A stretch of 64,000 nt of DNA from Tetrahymena thermophila SB210 (GCF_000189635.1 NW_002476511.1:1-64000), one strand, 5' to 3'; positions 39,866 through 52,264 are shown, counted from the stretch's first letter. Notes: a model not told the origin generated them from the sequence alone. Made by a program: numbers and translations.

Positions 39866-40918
39866 TCATACTTCTTCTTCTTTAAAAAAACTATGATTGC
39901 ATTTTTCATTTATGTATACTCGGTACATGCTTACATATTGTAGAAAATGGCTAATAAGACTGATAAGATAAAAGGCTTTGACAAGATTTGTTGAATATAG
40001 AATCACTATTACAAATGAAACTACAATACAAACTACTCCTACGATGGTTAAAATAAGTACTGATGTAAATCTAATGATATGAATTTAAATGCAGTTTGTA
40101 ACCAAGTAGATAAGAGATAGAGCATAAAGACAAAAAACTCCAATACTTAAAGCATAAAGAAGAGTATTCATGTTGTCTATTACATTAGCATCACCTTAGG
40201 AAATACATGAAAATCCATCACCTAAAGTTACAGATCTTAAAAAAATAGGTGGACTAAATCCTACAGCTGTTCCCGAAGTAAATATGAGAAGAAGGAGATT
40301 ACCACTATAAAACTTTTCCATTAAGCGAGTTATAAAATATGAGTTATTATTATATTTCTTTGCATTATCTAAAAAAAATATATAGCAGAGTAAATAGCGA
40401 GTGAGTGTTCTTGGGTTATAGCTTTCTTCATTCTTTGGAAAAAATGGAAATATTAAAGAGAAACAAACCATAGCTCCAATAAATCCAACTATAAAATGAG
40501 TGTTTACCAAAGTACTGGTGTGCTTACTTAGATAATTGGATATCTTATTCTGCTCAACTTCGCTATAAATTTAACATTAATCTATATTACTAAAGCTTTG
40601 AGTTCCATCCAATTAAGATCCAAAAATAATTTAACCATTTCTAAAGTAATTTTTCTTAAGGTACAAACCACTGATTGTTTTGAATTAGCTAACAACACAA
40701 GCAAAGTAAGTAATATAAAAAACCAAACCTATAACATAAATACCTGCATACACTTTTGGAGGAGAAGTACTATCCAAAAATGCATCAACCTCCTTCTTTC
40801 TTACTTATAAAGACCAACAACAACATGGCTAAGATGCAGCTGGAGGAGCAGGTCGAGGAGGATAATTATAATTCCCTAATTAATCAGACTCTGAAGGTAA
40901 TCTATTGCTTTAACTCAT
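39866..40918 (-). CDS. Multipass membrane protein of unknown function
   Basis: Intronless, ATG 40918 to TGA 39866-39868, 350 residues. The N-terminal ~55 residues are Pro/Ala-rich (YPPRPAPPAASQ) and include a CCCW cluster that could be lipid-modified (inference), next to a basic stretch. Five hydrophobic segments follow: GIYVIGLVFYITYFACVV, FIVGFIGAMVCFSLIFPFF, NLLLLIFTSGTAVGF, LYALSIGVFCLYALSLIYLV and VLILTIVGVVCIVVSFVIVI. The C-terminus is short and charged. No family motif is recognised. It sits between two ART relatives on the same strand, which may be chance. Confidence 0.82.
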
Positions 40919-42039
40919 TTATTTTTGACAAAAAATTTTAATAAAATTGTATTTAAATATTAAAAATAGTAAATTAATGAAATAATAAACCTAAGTATTT
41001 ATAATAAAAAAATATATTAAAAAAACAATGAAATTTTTATTTCTTAAACATATTTTTTTCTTTTGCTTTTTGGATATTAATCATTCGCTAAAATCTTTCT
41101 TTCTTTGTATTATAAATTTAACAATCAAATGTAAGGTGTATTTTTTTGGTTTATAATTATTTGTACAATTTATTGAATATGATGGTTATGCAAAAAGCTA
41201 AATCCTTTTAACGCTATTTTCAGTTTTGTAAAATAATATTTTAAAAAACATTTCAGAACATAAATAGCTAGCTATTTGAATATGTTTTGAGTTATTTATT
41301 TATTTTATTTTAAAATAATTTGCATTTATCTATGTAAATATATTAGTCGGTATTCATTGGTATTTATATTTCTCTTTTATTATAAAAGTTTTTATATTTT
41401 TGCTTTTCCAAAAAGGAAAAACTCAAAAAAGATTAATTAATTAATTAATTTACCTTAATACAACAATTTCTTTATACATTCAAGCTATTCTTACTATTCC
41501 AGTGAAAAAAAAAAAAAATAGCTTCATAAGAAAAAATTTAAAAATAAAAAAGCTTATTTTTGTAATATTCTATTTAACTTTCATAAATATCAAATATAAC
41601 ATTTTTTCAAAAACAATTACTGTGAACAAAAATTATGAAGTGGATTTAAAATAACTTTTTTTTATGAATAAGCATGAAGCAAAAAGTAAATATTTAGTTG
41701 ATGATATATTATATGAATCAAATATTTTGTTAATATATGATCACATTGATTGTCGATATTTTTTAGTCCTTAGAAATAAATTTTAGTTTTCAAATAAATA
41801 ATTCAATTATATATTACGAGCAAGATATTTTATTAATTTAAACAAACACATAATTTTATATAGATGAGGGATTACTTATTTATTTTAATTATTTGCTTAT
41901 ATTATCAAATTAATTACCTAAATCTTTTCAATATATTAATTGTGCAAATTTGATTTTGAAATAAATTTACAATCATTTTATTCAAAAAATTAAGAAAGTT
42001 ATAAAATATTGAATGTGTTTAAATAAAATGATTAAAAGA
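40919..42039. other. Intergenic, no gene seen
   Basis: A+T-rich, with homopolymer runs (A12 near 41507). No frame or RNA gene could be supported. Confidence 0.6.
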
Positions 42040-42825
42040 AGAATTTAAGAGTCATTTTTTTATTAATTTGCTTATTCTCCTCTTCTCTACTTACTATTTA
42101 ATAAGGTTGAAATGGTTAGAAAAAATATACTTATTTTTCATTAAATTAAATTCACTTTTTGTTTTTATCATAATCTTTACCACTTTCTTTTTCTTGTAAA
42201 TTTTTGTTAATAAAAACTAAGGGAACCAAATAAAAGAGGATAATTTTTTTACTAATTAATTAAAATTCTTGATATATTTTGTCATATTAATCATTTTGAA
42301 AAGATTTGCTGCTAATTAGATTAACAGTTAATTAATTCTTATATAAATCAGGCTTTTTACAATAGTTTATGCAAAGTGAACAACTTTTAATAAATATGAG
42401 GGAGGATTCATCTTGTTTTAAAACATACTTTAAATTTTATAAACTGATGTGTCTTAAAAATAGAGTTTTATAACATTCTACACTATTTTAGTGAGTGCTA
42501 TTACTTGAAGCCCAATTTTTAGAAAACAAATTCTTAGTTTTCAACAGTGCCTTATAGATCCATTTTTAATAGGTAATGAGTAAGAGTAGCTTGGATATCT
42601 GAATTTTATACATATTTGCAAATTTTTTCTAGTTGTGGTTTTTAATATATAAGGAGAAGAAATAAGTTACTAAGAGGAATCGCTAGTAATATTGTAAAAA
42701 TATTGAAAATATTTTGTGTGCTCTTATTGAAAATAGTATTCCAAGTGGCTATTCTAAAAAAACAATATGTATATCCTATCGAAAATAATATTATCTAAAC
42801 TAAAAAATTAAGGTTGATTAAACTA
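42040..42825 (-). pseudogene. Decayed ART paralogue
   Basis: The sequence tracks the ART gene at 37252-38745 in the same orientation but with many stops, indels and deletions. Clear anchors: AAGTGGCTATTCTAAA at ~42735 matches ~38137 of the intact gene, the adjoining TATCCTAT…GAAAAT matches too, and AAATGGTTAGAAAA at ~42110 matches the codons around the ExE motif at ~37335. Most of the alpha/beta domain is missing or unrecognisable. No open frame remains. Confidence 0.7.
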
Positions 42826-44101
42826 AATAGAGTGCAATTTGTGATATTTGTCATTTTAAAATATTTAAAAAATACTTTGAAAATGAAATATAATTTAAAA
42901 TAAAGCAAATAGTATTGAATTAAGATGTGAAATAAAGCATAAATAAATTATAAAAAAATTTTAATTTATTATTTATGAATAAGAAAAATCAAATAACAAT
43001 CTTTAAAAATTCTTTAATAAAAAAGGCTAATTTATCAAACATTTTTCCAAGTATTTATTTATCAAACATTTTTCCAAGTATTTATTTATCAAAGCAATTT
43101 TTTATTTATTCATTAATCTATATAAATAAATATGATTTAGTTAAGATAAAACTAAAAAGATAATGAAAAATCATTATTTTTTAAAAAATTTTTAGCTTAA
43201 ATTATAGAATGTTTTTTTAATTATAATTTTGTTATATGTGATTTTAAAAGCTTTAGTATTATGTAAGTATTAGGAAATAAATCTATATAAAAATAATCCT
43301 TTTATCTGTTAAATTTATTTGAAGCATATACTAAATTAAAGAAATCTTATTATTTAAAAAAAATAAAATATTTTTTTTTTTTATTTTTGAAAAGAAGAAA
43401 TAATAATAAATGATAATTTTAAGATATCTTCATTCATTTTTATTGATTGATTAATATTGTTATTGTCTAAAGTCTTTAATGTAAATTAATTCATATGAAA
43501 TAAAGATATTTACATTCAATCATTAGTTAATATAAACAATATTAAAAATTATAAAATAATGCTTAACATGAATGATATTTAAATAAATACCATAATATTT
43601 TTCTTTTATTTAACAAAAGATATACAGATTATTTAAAAAAATAGATTTTTTATTTTAAATTTTATCATATAAAAAAAGTACTTTTATTCAATCGGGTAGA
43701 TAGTAGTTGTGTTAAACAAAATAATTAAGAACATACTGTAAAATAGTTATTGGTTGCGAGTTAAATAATAATATGTAAAATATTCAAAAAATAGATAGAA
43801 AACATTTCAATTAAAAAATTCTAACTATTAAAATGCTCTGAGATAAAAATATTAAGATTATTTTGATTAAAATCAAAATCTTTTTATTTTTCTTTTAAGA
43901 AACATTTTATTTATTTTGCAAACAAAAAATAAAAACATTTTTTTTTTAAATACAAATTTTGATAAATGCTAATAAAAGAGTTCCATAATTATTAAATATT
44001 TGTTGTATTTTATTTAAATGGCATCTCAGTAAATTGAAAATAAAATAAACATTTAATTTAATAGTGAGAGTTAATAAAATAACTAAATTTTATTATCAAT
44101 T
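42826..44101. other. Intergenic with a small direct repeat
   Basis: Very A+T-rich and non-coding by inspection. At ~43036-43100 a ~27-30-bp motif, TATCAAACATTTTTCCAAG, occurs twice in tandem, followed by a partial third copy. The 62-codon frame across it (42975-43163) has no supporting features. Confidence 0.55.
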
Positions 44102-46039
44102 TCATTCTTAATATTCTAAGTATATTTCATGAAATTAGATTGCTTGATCATCGTTTCTTAAGTTGTCAGGCTCAGTAATACGTAAAACTTTAAATTTGCT
44201 AAATGGCTAAAATAAAAACTCTTCTTCACTGTATTCTGAAATTTTAGAAATATACTTAGGTCTATACGGATTTTCAAGGCTAATATTTGCTTTTATGTGG
44301 AAAATTACCTTATAAAAATTAGACATGTCTTTAGGCAATAATCTAAAATCTTCTTCATCATGATTTTTAAATTCCTCATAAATAGATTATTTTATCTCAT
44401 TTTAACTTTTTGATTCTTCTTTTTCTTATCCTTCTTAATTATTTTAAAATCCAATTTAGTCTTCATTTCTAGGTTCTACTTAGGATTCATCTTTTAATTC
44501 CTCTTCTTCATTTTCTTGGTTAACAAATTGTTAATTTATATTTTAATTTGTTTATGTGTTTTGAACAGAATTTTAATTTTAGAGCAAGAAAGGTCTAAAT
44601 TTTTTTATCAACTAATATACTTCTTTGCTTATTTTGCTTGTTTGTTATCCTTATTGATATTGATATAAAATTGTATTATCCAGCAAAAATTTTCTTGAGT
44701 TATAAATTATTTCATAAACTTCGTATTCCATGTTTTCAAAGCCACTCTCAGTTTGTGTTTAGGTTTATATCTGCTATGGTGCTTCTTAATCTTGAGAGCT
44801 ACTCACTATTTATGTTTAATTTTATATCTATTATGATGCTACTTAGTCTTGAGAGCTACTCGCAATTTTAGTTTAATTTTATATCAGCTTTGGTGTTACT
44901 AAGGATTCAGAACTACTCAGAATTTGTGTTTATATCTACTATGGGGCAACAAGATATTGAGCTACTTATTTATCTAGCGTTGTAGAAATAAATGAGGGGA
45001 AAAAAATGAAGGTTTTTTCATTTTTAGATTCTTTGAGAACAAATTAATAGGAAATTTATTAATAAAAGCTTTTAGAAATGACAGAACCTCTGTATAATTT
45101 GAGTTGTCTAAAATTATTTTCGTCATCATATTTAGTGAGAGCTGCAGAAAATAGTTTATAAACAGGTTTCATGCAGTCATAAATAAGAGGATTTAAAGTG
45201 CAAAGAGTAAAATTAACTAATTTATATATATCTCCTTCTTTTGAAAACAAATGAATTAAGTTATTTACTATGTTTTATTTTTAAATAATTTAAGATTTTT
45301 GAGTGATAGTATTTTATTTGCAGCATTACTTGATTTTATGTAAAAAATTTTTAACCAAACTCTCATCTTTGAATTTGTCAAGAGGTGAATCTGAATTTAC
45401 ATTTTTCAACAAATCAATCAATCTCTTTAATTTTTCATCTTCTATATTAAGCTTTTTATATTATTTATTCAAATCAAAGTATTCAGACTTAGTAAAAATA
45501 TTTATTAGCTTAGTGTCCTATTCGCTACTTAAATAATTTTATTGATTTTCTTGCAGCTCAAAAGGAATGTGAGAATAATTATAAATTAAATTTAGCATTT
45601 GCTAAACTAATTATTTATACTTGTGTTCAAGCGCCATCAAGCTAGGATATTATGATTAAAGTGTAGCGAGACTTAAATTTTGTTGATTAATTGTTTACTC
45701 GCTAGTGTAAATTAAAATGTATCTGCAATTAATCTAACAATTGGTTATTAGTTAATCTACGTACTTTACATTTTGAAAGTTTTTCTGAGTAGCAAATCTT
45801 CCGCTCATCATAATCAGAGTATTTTTACTTCCATATTTCTATAATTTTAAATAGAAATCAGACTCATTAAAACACTAAAAGATGTTCTCCTCCTTGAAAT
45901 TATAAAATTCAACTAACTAGTTAATCAAATATTTATTATCTTAATTATTGTTATAATCACCCCATATTATAGTTGTGTTTAATAACCTCTTAGCTTTAAC
46001 TTTTTGCTCTGGAAGTGGACGTTGAGTATTATTACCCAT
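44102..46039 (-). CDS. ADP-ribosyltransferase paralogue with an expanded catalytic domain
   Basis: Single exon, ATG 46039 to TGA 44102-44104, 645 residues. It shares the N-terminal alpha/beta unit of the 37252 gene (TIIWGDYNNN; LIMMSGRFAT; YILIYTS). ART hallmarks: Arg317 in QLKLYRGSVI, Ser352-Thr-Thr in FISTTLDK, and Glu605-Glu-Glu607 in SEEEFLFQPF. The distance from the Ser motif to ExE is ~250 residues versus ~80 in the paralogue. The extra ~170 residues comprise four ~19-residue repeats (APQQIQTQTQ/SSSQDQ type) followed by a Gln/Glu-rich stretch. The insertion lies between the Ser motif and the ExE loop, so the core motifs are complete. Catalytic activity is likely but unproven; no signal peptide is seen. 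Confidence 0.8.
44735..44965 (-). repeat. Intragenic ~57-bp repeats coding for a Gln/Ser-rich unit
   Basis: Four imperfect tandem copies on the minus strand, visible on the plus strand as recurring GAGAGCTACTC and TTTATATCT…ATG. They translate to units of the form (V/E)A(P/S)QQIQ(T/N)QTQ, then SSSQDQ. They lie inside the catalytic domain of the ART paralogue. Copy number is a candidate for variation between strains. Confidence 0.85.
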
Positions 46040-46812
46040 TTGAGTTCTACAATATTTTAATAATTCTTTCAATTGTAAGAATAATTAAATCATTCAATTA
46101 ACGAAGCAATCAACTAAATGAATTAATAAATACAAATCACATTATGAGACTAGGATTAGTAAAAGAATTATTTTAGAATCACTTTATTTAAAGGTAAATA
46201 GTAGGTAAATATCATTTAATTTCATATAAATTGTTTATCCTACAGAATGATTGATTGCTTGCTTGCTTGCTTACTTACTTACTTGAATAAGGAGAACAAA
46301 TTCTTTTAAAATTTCGCATTCATTATTTTTATATCCATTAATCTCTTTTTAGTCAATTTAAAATTTAAACAATTCAAAATATAAAAAAATTATTTTTTTT
46401 TGAAAAATTAATTTTGTTTTATCTTTTATTTACATTTACTTCTCAAAAACAATTCAATTTATCTCATTTTTATGCAAGAGAAAATTGATTAAAGATTCTT
46501 TAATTTGCACTTTAAAGAATAAAATTATAATTTTGCAAAGAGCTTTTGGCTTTTGTAAAAATAAAAAATAAATGGTTTTGAAATAAATGCTTCTTAAAAT
46601 AGTAATTTAATATTTTTACAAATTAATCCGCAAATTATTAATTTTAAATGAAATCAGATTTTAAGTTGAGAAAATTAATAAATTAATTTAATACTTTAGT
46701 ATAAATAAATGCAAGAAAGATTTATGCGAATAGTAATTTAAAATATTTATGTTTAAAATGTACTTCATTATATCTAATTTAATTATTATTTTAATGTTTA
46801 ATATATTTTCTT
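46040..46812. other. Intergenic with tetranucleotide run
   Basis: Separates the ART paralogue from the LRR gene. It includes a run of GCTTGCTTGCTTGC merging into TTACTTACTTACTT at ~46254-46284. No gene seen. Confidence 0.6.
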
Positions 46813-47886
46813 TCATAATTATTATTGTTGTTATTGCTATTGTTATTGTTGTTGTTGTTAAATTTGCTAGTTTAGTTATAAATTGGTTAGCCTTTTGAGC
46901 TATCTTCTAGCTCTAGTGATTAACTACTATTAGAGCATCTCACTATCATAGATTTTTAATGATAAACTTGTTAGCTTAACCATATTTTTAAATCCTTTTC
47001 CTAATCCAAAGTCTTCTTCTTAGCCTTTGATATTGTATGAACCAAGTGAAAAATCTAAAATTCTTAAAGATTTTAAAGAATGGATTGAATGAGCTAAATC
47101 CGAAGCACCCTCATGAGTTATCAGATTATTGAATCCTATATTTATTTGAAGGCATTGAAGCATATTTACATTTTTTATTCCTTCAGCTATTGCTTTTGAA
47201 CCTTCTAGACCAATTTTATTATAATCGCCTATAGTTAGTTATAGGGTTTTAAGGCTTTTTAATAATCCAATACAATTTCCCATTTCGATAGCACTCTCGG
47301 AACCAATATTATTATATCCAATTAAAAATTTTAACTTGGTTAGTTATGTCAAATTCTTAATGCCTTGTATTAAAGATATAGCCCCTTCTTTTTGGATCTG
47401 ACTGTATCCTATTTGTATAGATAGTTCTTATAGACTGGTCAAGTATTTCAAACTCTATCCAAGGCTATAAGCTCCTTCGATGCCAATATTATTTTGAATT
47501 CCAATTGAGAAAGAGAGGTTTTTTAAGTTGTAAAGATTTTAAAATGCCAAACCTATTCCCTAAGCTCCTTTTGAACCTATAAAATTTTAAGTGCCAATTT
47601 AGAAGGAGAGACTAGTTAAATTGTTTAAGTTTTTAATACTCTCACCTAATTCTTATGCTCCATCTTCACCAATATAAGTATTGTTTCCTATTTCAAATTT
47701 CAACGTTGTTAAATTTATTAAAGACCTAAGCTATTAGCTGAGTATTTTTGTGTCATCCTTGTTGAGACGACTTACTATTGAGCACTCTTACTTTTTACTT
47801 TACTCAAAGAAAAATTTTTAAAGCTTCTCTAAATTAAAAGTAGAACTACAAAATAATTCGCTATTAATTTATTTATCGCAAAGCAT
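46813..47886 (-). CDS. Leucine-rich-repeat protein with polyglutamine C-terminus
   Basis: Intronless, ATG 47886 to TGA 46813-46815, 357 residues. From residue ~55 on there are about eight LRRs of 31-34 residues, in a form with Leu/Ile at LxxLxFxIG followed by NxIGxEGAxxLGxSIKNL (for example LTTLKFEIGNN, LKNLSFSIGIQNNIG, LKTLQLTIGDYN). This resembles the ribonuclease-inhibitor-like class but with Ile-Gly after the strand. The final ~20 residues are almost all Gln, encoded by mixed CAA, TAA and TAG. Likely a cytosolic protein-binding scaffold; no other domain or signal peptide is present. The partner is unknown. Confidence 0.88.
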
Positions 47887-49670
47887 GATAGTTCTAAATA
47901 TATAAAGATTATTTGAATATATATATCTAAATTTATTGATATATTTCTTATTTTTTAGATTTTTAATTTTTATAACAAAATTCCACTTGATTTTTTGATA
48001 GTTTTAATGTTAAAAATATAAGGAATTACTATTATTGTTCTATTTATATTCAAAACAAACTCACTTTTAGCTAATTAATTTAATTTATCCCCAATTTATC
48101 TATTATTGCATCAGAAATTTATATCTTTGCAATTAATTTCATATTTATTTTGTTGGAAACTTCATGTAAATTTATGAGAAATCACCTCAAAATATTGAAA
48201 GTTTTTTGATGTATTTTAAAAATATTCTCAAAAAGCGAACAAAAAAAAAATAAAAGTTAAAACAATTCTTTTGGATTTTTAGCCTAAATTATAAATTTTA
48301 TATAAACTCAAAAATAGAATTTGTTTATGGCTATCTTATATATTTATTTTTCATAAAATAGATAGATTTTGCAAGGTTTCTAAAAATAATCTAAAACAAA
48401 TTTATATTTTCATCGATTAATCATATTACAAACATGCAACCACCTTTTTATTTGTAAGCAAGCAAAATTAATAATTTTTATCATGAATAATAAATAATTT
48501 ATTTATTAATCTAAAATATTTGTAATTCAATCTTATTTGTAAAGATTTTTTTATTAGTCAAAGAATATCTTGAAAAGATTTTATTTTTTTTATTTTTAAA
48601 AAGAAAAATAAAATGCTAAATTTTATGACTTATCTAATAATTCGCAAATCATTTGCTTTTATTTTATAATATCGAGTCAACATTATAAAAATATAATTAC
48701 GTAGTTTTTTGTATCGTCATAAAAAATAAAAACTTTATTAATTAATTTTAGAATTTCTTTTAGAAGCTTTTAATTTTTACTGAAAATCCACATGTGTCGA
48801 ATTCAGCCTCTTAGATTCTTAAATTTCCTGTTTGTTTACAATATCAAAAAAAATAACTATCCTTAACAATTTTAAAGCCAAATGATATGAAACACACACT
48901 TTTATTTTTCTAAAAACTCATTTTATTTATCGCAATAAGCTAACATGCTTTTAAGTAAATTAGCTTTTAAAAAACTCTTCCAAGTAAATTTTTTAATTAT
49001 TTAGTAAAATGAAAAATATTTTTAAATTTTATAAAATTTATCTATCAAATCTTCTCTTAAAAATTAATAAAAAAAGAATTTAAATATATTTAAAATTAAA
49101 AAAAACCCATGTGTCTTCATTTTGCTTTAAAATTATTCGTAATTTATTTATGAGTATTATTAAAAATAAATAAATTCATCAATATTATATCATTAAAACT
49201 ATTTGTGTTATTAAGCAATTCATGAGTTTTTTAAATAAATGAGAATCTTCATATTACTTACAAAGGTTTTATAACAATTTAAACTTTTTTGCAAATTAAA
49301 TTTGTATTTTAAAAATTTTTAAGACTTTTTAATCATAACAAGAAAGCAATAAATTTTCTAAAGTCTAAAAATATCTTTTCATCTAAAAATTTAAATATTT
49401 TTTAAGATAGAAAAATAATTTTTGATAATAATGATAAAGTCAACTATCAAAATAAAACTTTTTACAATGATTTTATTCTTAAAAATGAGAACATAATCTA
49501 AATAAACTTAAAGTTATTTACATGAATTAACTAATTTTATAATGATATAAACAAATAAATTAGACATAAAAAGCATTTTATTAGGAATAATTATACATTT
49601 TAACTTGAAACAATTTGCTTAAAAATTTATCCTAATAATTTCAAGTAGCTTAATTAATTTGATGCTCTTC
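47887..49670. other. Intergenic, no gene seen
   Basis: 1.8 kb of strongly A+T-rich DNA upstream of the LRR gene and downstream of the TTLL gene. No frame, tRNA or conspicuous repeat. Confidence 0.6.
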
Positions 49671-52021
49671 TCAGATGTAATCTTAGAGAATATGAAAATC
49701 CTCAAGTTCATTTATTAGCATTTCGCATTTAGGACATTTCGATACAAGAGTTTTTACATCAATATCTTCTCCTTTTACTATTTATGAGTTAGCATAGTGA
49801 GATAGTTCTATAAAATCAAATACTGTTTCACTACAAACTACTTCGTGGGTTGAGGTTCCACCTTAAAGCCAAGGAAAATCATTTATTTCTATTAAGTATG
49901 GGTTCATCTCATCATCAAACATGTAATCTGTTCCAAATATTTAGAAAAGACCCTCCTTTCTTCCTATTAATTCCTTTGAGCCTAAGAAAATGTAAGTGAG
50001 CATTTCCTTCATCTTTTTGTAAATCTTCTCCTAAATAGAAGTTAATCTGACTTTATGTTCTTCCCTCATTACTTTTTCAAATTTCTCCATGCTCCAATGG
50101 GAGTCATCTTTATCAATTTAATACAATGGGTGCTTCTTCTAGATATGGGTGTTGACTAAATGAGTCATCAAGTCTTAATCATTTTTATCATATTAATTGT
50201 AGGTTAACCTCACATAGCCATGCCTAAAAAAGACAATATATGGATCTGCGCTTGCTATTATTACATAACTTCTCAAATCAAATTTTCTTTTATGTAAAAG
50301 GAGAGGGTTTTAGATGTATTGTTAAATTATCATTTTTTCTTCTTTAATTTTTCTATTTTTTTTATTTTTATTTGATGTTATCAATGTCCTATTTGTTTTC
50401 AAAGAATCAATGTATTAATCAACTTCTTCATTGTAATTTTTTTATTTGATAATATCTAATATTGCTTTGAATTGATCATAAAGAAGGTGATTTTATTTTA
50501 CAACTTTGTTTTCCAAGAGTTTAATCCAGTGTGTCTTCCAAAACATCAGTAATCCATTTCTCTCAAACCTATTTCTAAAATGACTGATTGACTTTAAGTG
50601 CAAAATCTGATTTATTATTTTTTCACTATCATTATATATTTATATTCCTTTCCCTCCAATCATATCTATAGGCTTTGAAATCCACATATAATCTGTCCTA
50701 TTATAAAAGAACTAAGACTCTTCTTCATTTACATAAGAGGCTGAAAGATTTATTTCAAAAGTTTCTGGAATTTATTTCAAACCTTTGTAATTTTTTATAA
50801 TATTGCTATCATCGAAATTTTTAATGAGAAATGCAAATGTATTTTTTAAATCAATAACCCACGAATTAGGCAAATAAGAAATCTAAGTAACATTTTTCTT
50901 AAAGTAAACTTCTCTATTTATATATCTTCTAAAAACTATGTCACTCTATTTTAACGATAAATCCTTTTATTGTTTACTCTATGTTAGATTTCTACAGTGA
51001 GGAGGTAGAACTTCATATTTATCTGTATGTAATGCATAATATGTATGATGAAATACAAATTCCCTATTGCACCAAATGTGGATTCTTTTCACTCTGTAAT
51101 CGTAGTCATACTTAAATAGCTTGAAATCTCTATCTTTTGCACAATAAATTGTATTCATATTAATTAAATGCAGCTTTTCTTAGTCAAAATCTTTATCGTA
51201 TTGCGTTTTTGTGTATTCCATTATTGGAAGAATGTTTTTCAAAAAGGGTTTTATTTGTTTTTTATATTCTACAAAGCCAATTTACAAAGTCAAAATAACG
51301 TTTTTATTTTTTCCAGTTGATTTCTACTCTTCTAAAATCATAATCTTGCTTATATATTTCTAAATTGCAATTATTCTTTCTATTAGCTTAAATCCTTAAT
51401 CATACTCTTTCACAAGCTTAAACTCTTAAATTTCTTTCACATTTATATCAGTGAATAATTAGCCATTTGCATATTTACAACTTACAAAATACTTTTAATC
51501 GCTTTCCCCCAAATTGATTTCTTCATCAACATATTTTTGAATCATGATGACTTAATTCTTTTCTTCGCTATGCTTAATTAATCTATTGATACTCTCCTCG
51601 TTTTTGTTGATCTTAATATATTATATATTTCCAAATTATATTGACTTTTAAATATAAATTCCATTATAATCAAGCCTGCTGTTGTTGAAAAAATCTTAAT
51701 TGAAGACCGGCTCATGATACCCACTTATGTTAATATTCCTCATTGAGGTAGGAATGTAGAAATAAGTGCGGGGAAGAAAGTGCCTATGCTAAATTCTATC
51801 TTTGCTTTAAAAATAGTCATCTTATAATTTATTATACAAACTCAGCCAATCTTTGATTTCAAAAGACCCACTTTGCTACTACTCTATATAGTCCAAAAAA
51901 AACAATTTAAAAAAGTTGGATTAAATATAAAATGTAGGATAATTATACCTTATGACAATGATATTTTAAATTATAAAACTGCTAAACTTAAAACTATAAA
52001 ACTAAATAATTTTTACTTCAT
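49671..52021 (-). CDS. Tubulin-tyrosine-ligase-like (TTLL) glutamylase/glycylase-type enzyme
   Basis: TGA 49671-49673; the main exon 49671-51948 is open throughout. The TTL domain occupies residues ~400-740: WISKPIDMIGGKGIQIY (ATP-grasp lysine and Gly-rich loop), LLLHKRKFDLRSYVIIA (the KFDxR motif), FFRHGYVRLT, and FGTDYMFDDEMNPYLIEIND with the E-x-N metal site. TTLL enzymes add Glu or Gly chains to tubulin in cilia and basal bodies. The N-terminal ~380 residues contain a second, weaker ATP-grasp-like region or an extension. The start is inferred: a 5-nt first exon (ATGAA, 52017-52021), an intron 51949-52016, then the main exon, giving 760 residues in frame. No in-frame ATG lies upstream in the main exon before residue ~75, so a tiny first exon or a downstream start are the choices. 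Confidence 0.86.
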
Positions 52022-52181
52022 ACTAAAAACATACTTTTATATCTAATTAAAAATTAAAAAATTAGCAAGTAATTAATTAATTGATTGCTGTTTTTCGTTT
52101 TAATTTGTGATTTTTTTTAGATATTCATTCTTTATAAATTAAAAAGATATTTTTTATTTGTTAATTATTTTTATTTCTAAT

Positions 52182-52191
52182 TAAAAAAAAA
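52182..52191 (-). terminator. Pol III terminator of tRNA-Asp
   Basis: A run of nine T's on the minus strand (A-run on the plus strand) begins within two bases of the tRNA 3' end, as expected for RNA polymerase III termination. Confidence 0.8.
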
Positions 52192-52192
52192 G

Positions 52193-52264
52193 CTCCGAGA
52201 CCGGGAATTGAACCCGGGTCTCCTGCGTGACAGGCAGGAATACTAACCACTATACTATCTCGGA
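52193..52264 (-). tRNA. tRNA-Asp (GUC)
   Basis: 72 nt, no intron. On the minus strand the acceptor arm TCCGAGA pairs with TCTCGGA. The D-arm region is ATAGTATAGTGGTTAGTAT (also the A box). The anticodon loop is CTGTCAC with GTC, flanked by CCTGC/GCAGG. The T arm is ACCCGGGTTCAATTCCCGGT (B box GGTTCAATTCC), and the discriminator is G. The sequence closely follows eukaryotic tRNA-Asp. CCA is not encoded, and a T-run follows. It lies alone between two protein genes. Confidence 0.97.

Noticed and set aside
42975-43163. 62-codon plus-strand ORF
   Set aside because: It is built on a short local direct repeat with no start context, domain or conservation evidence.
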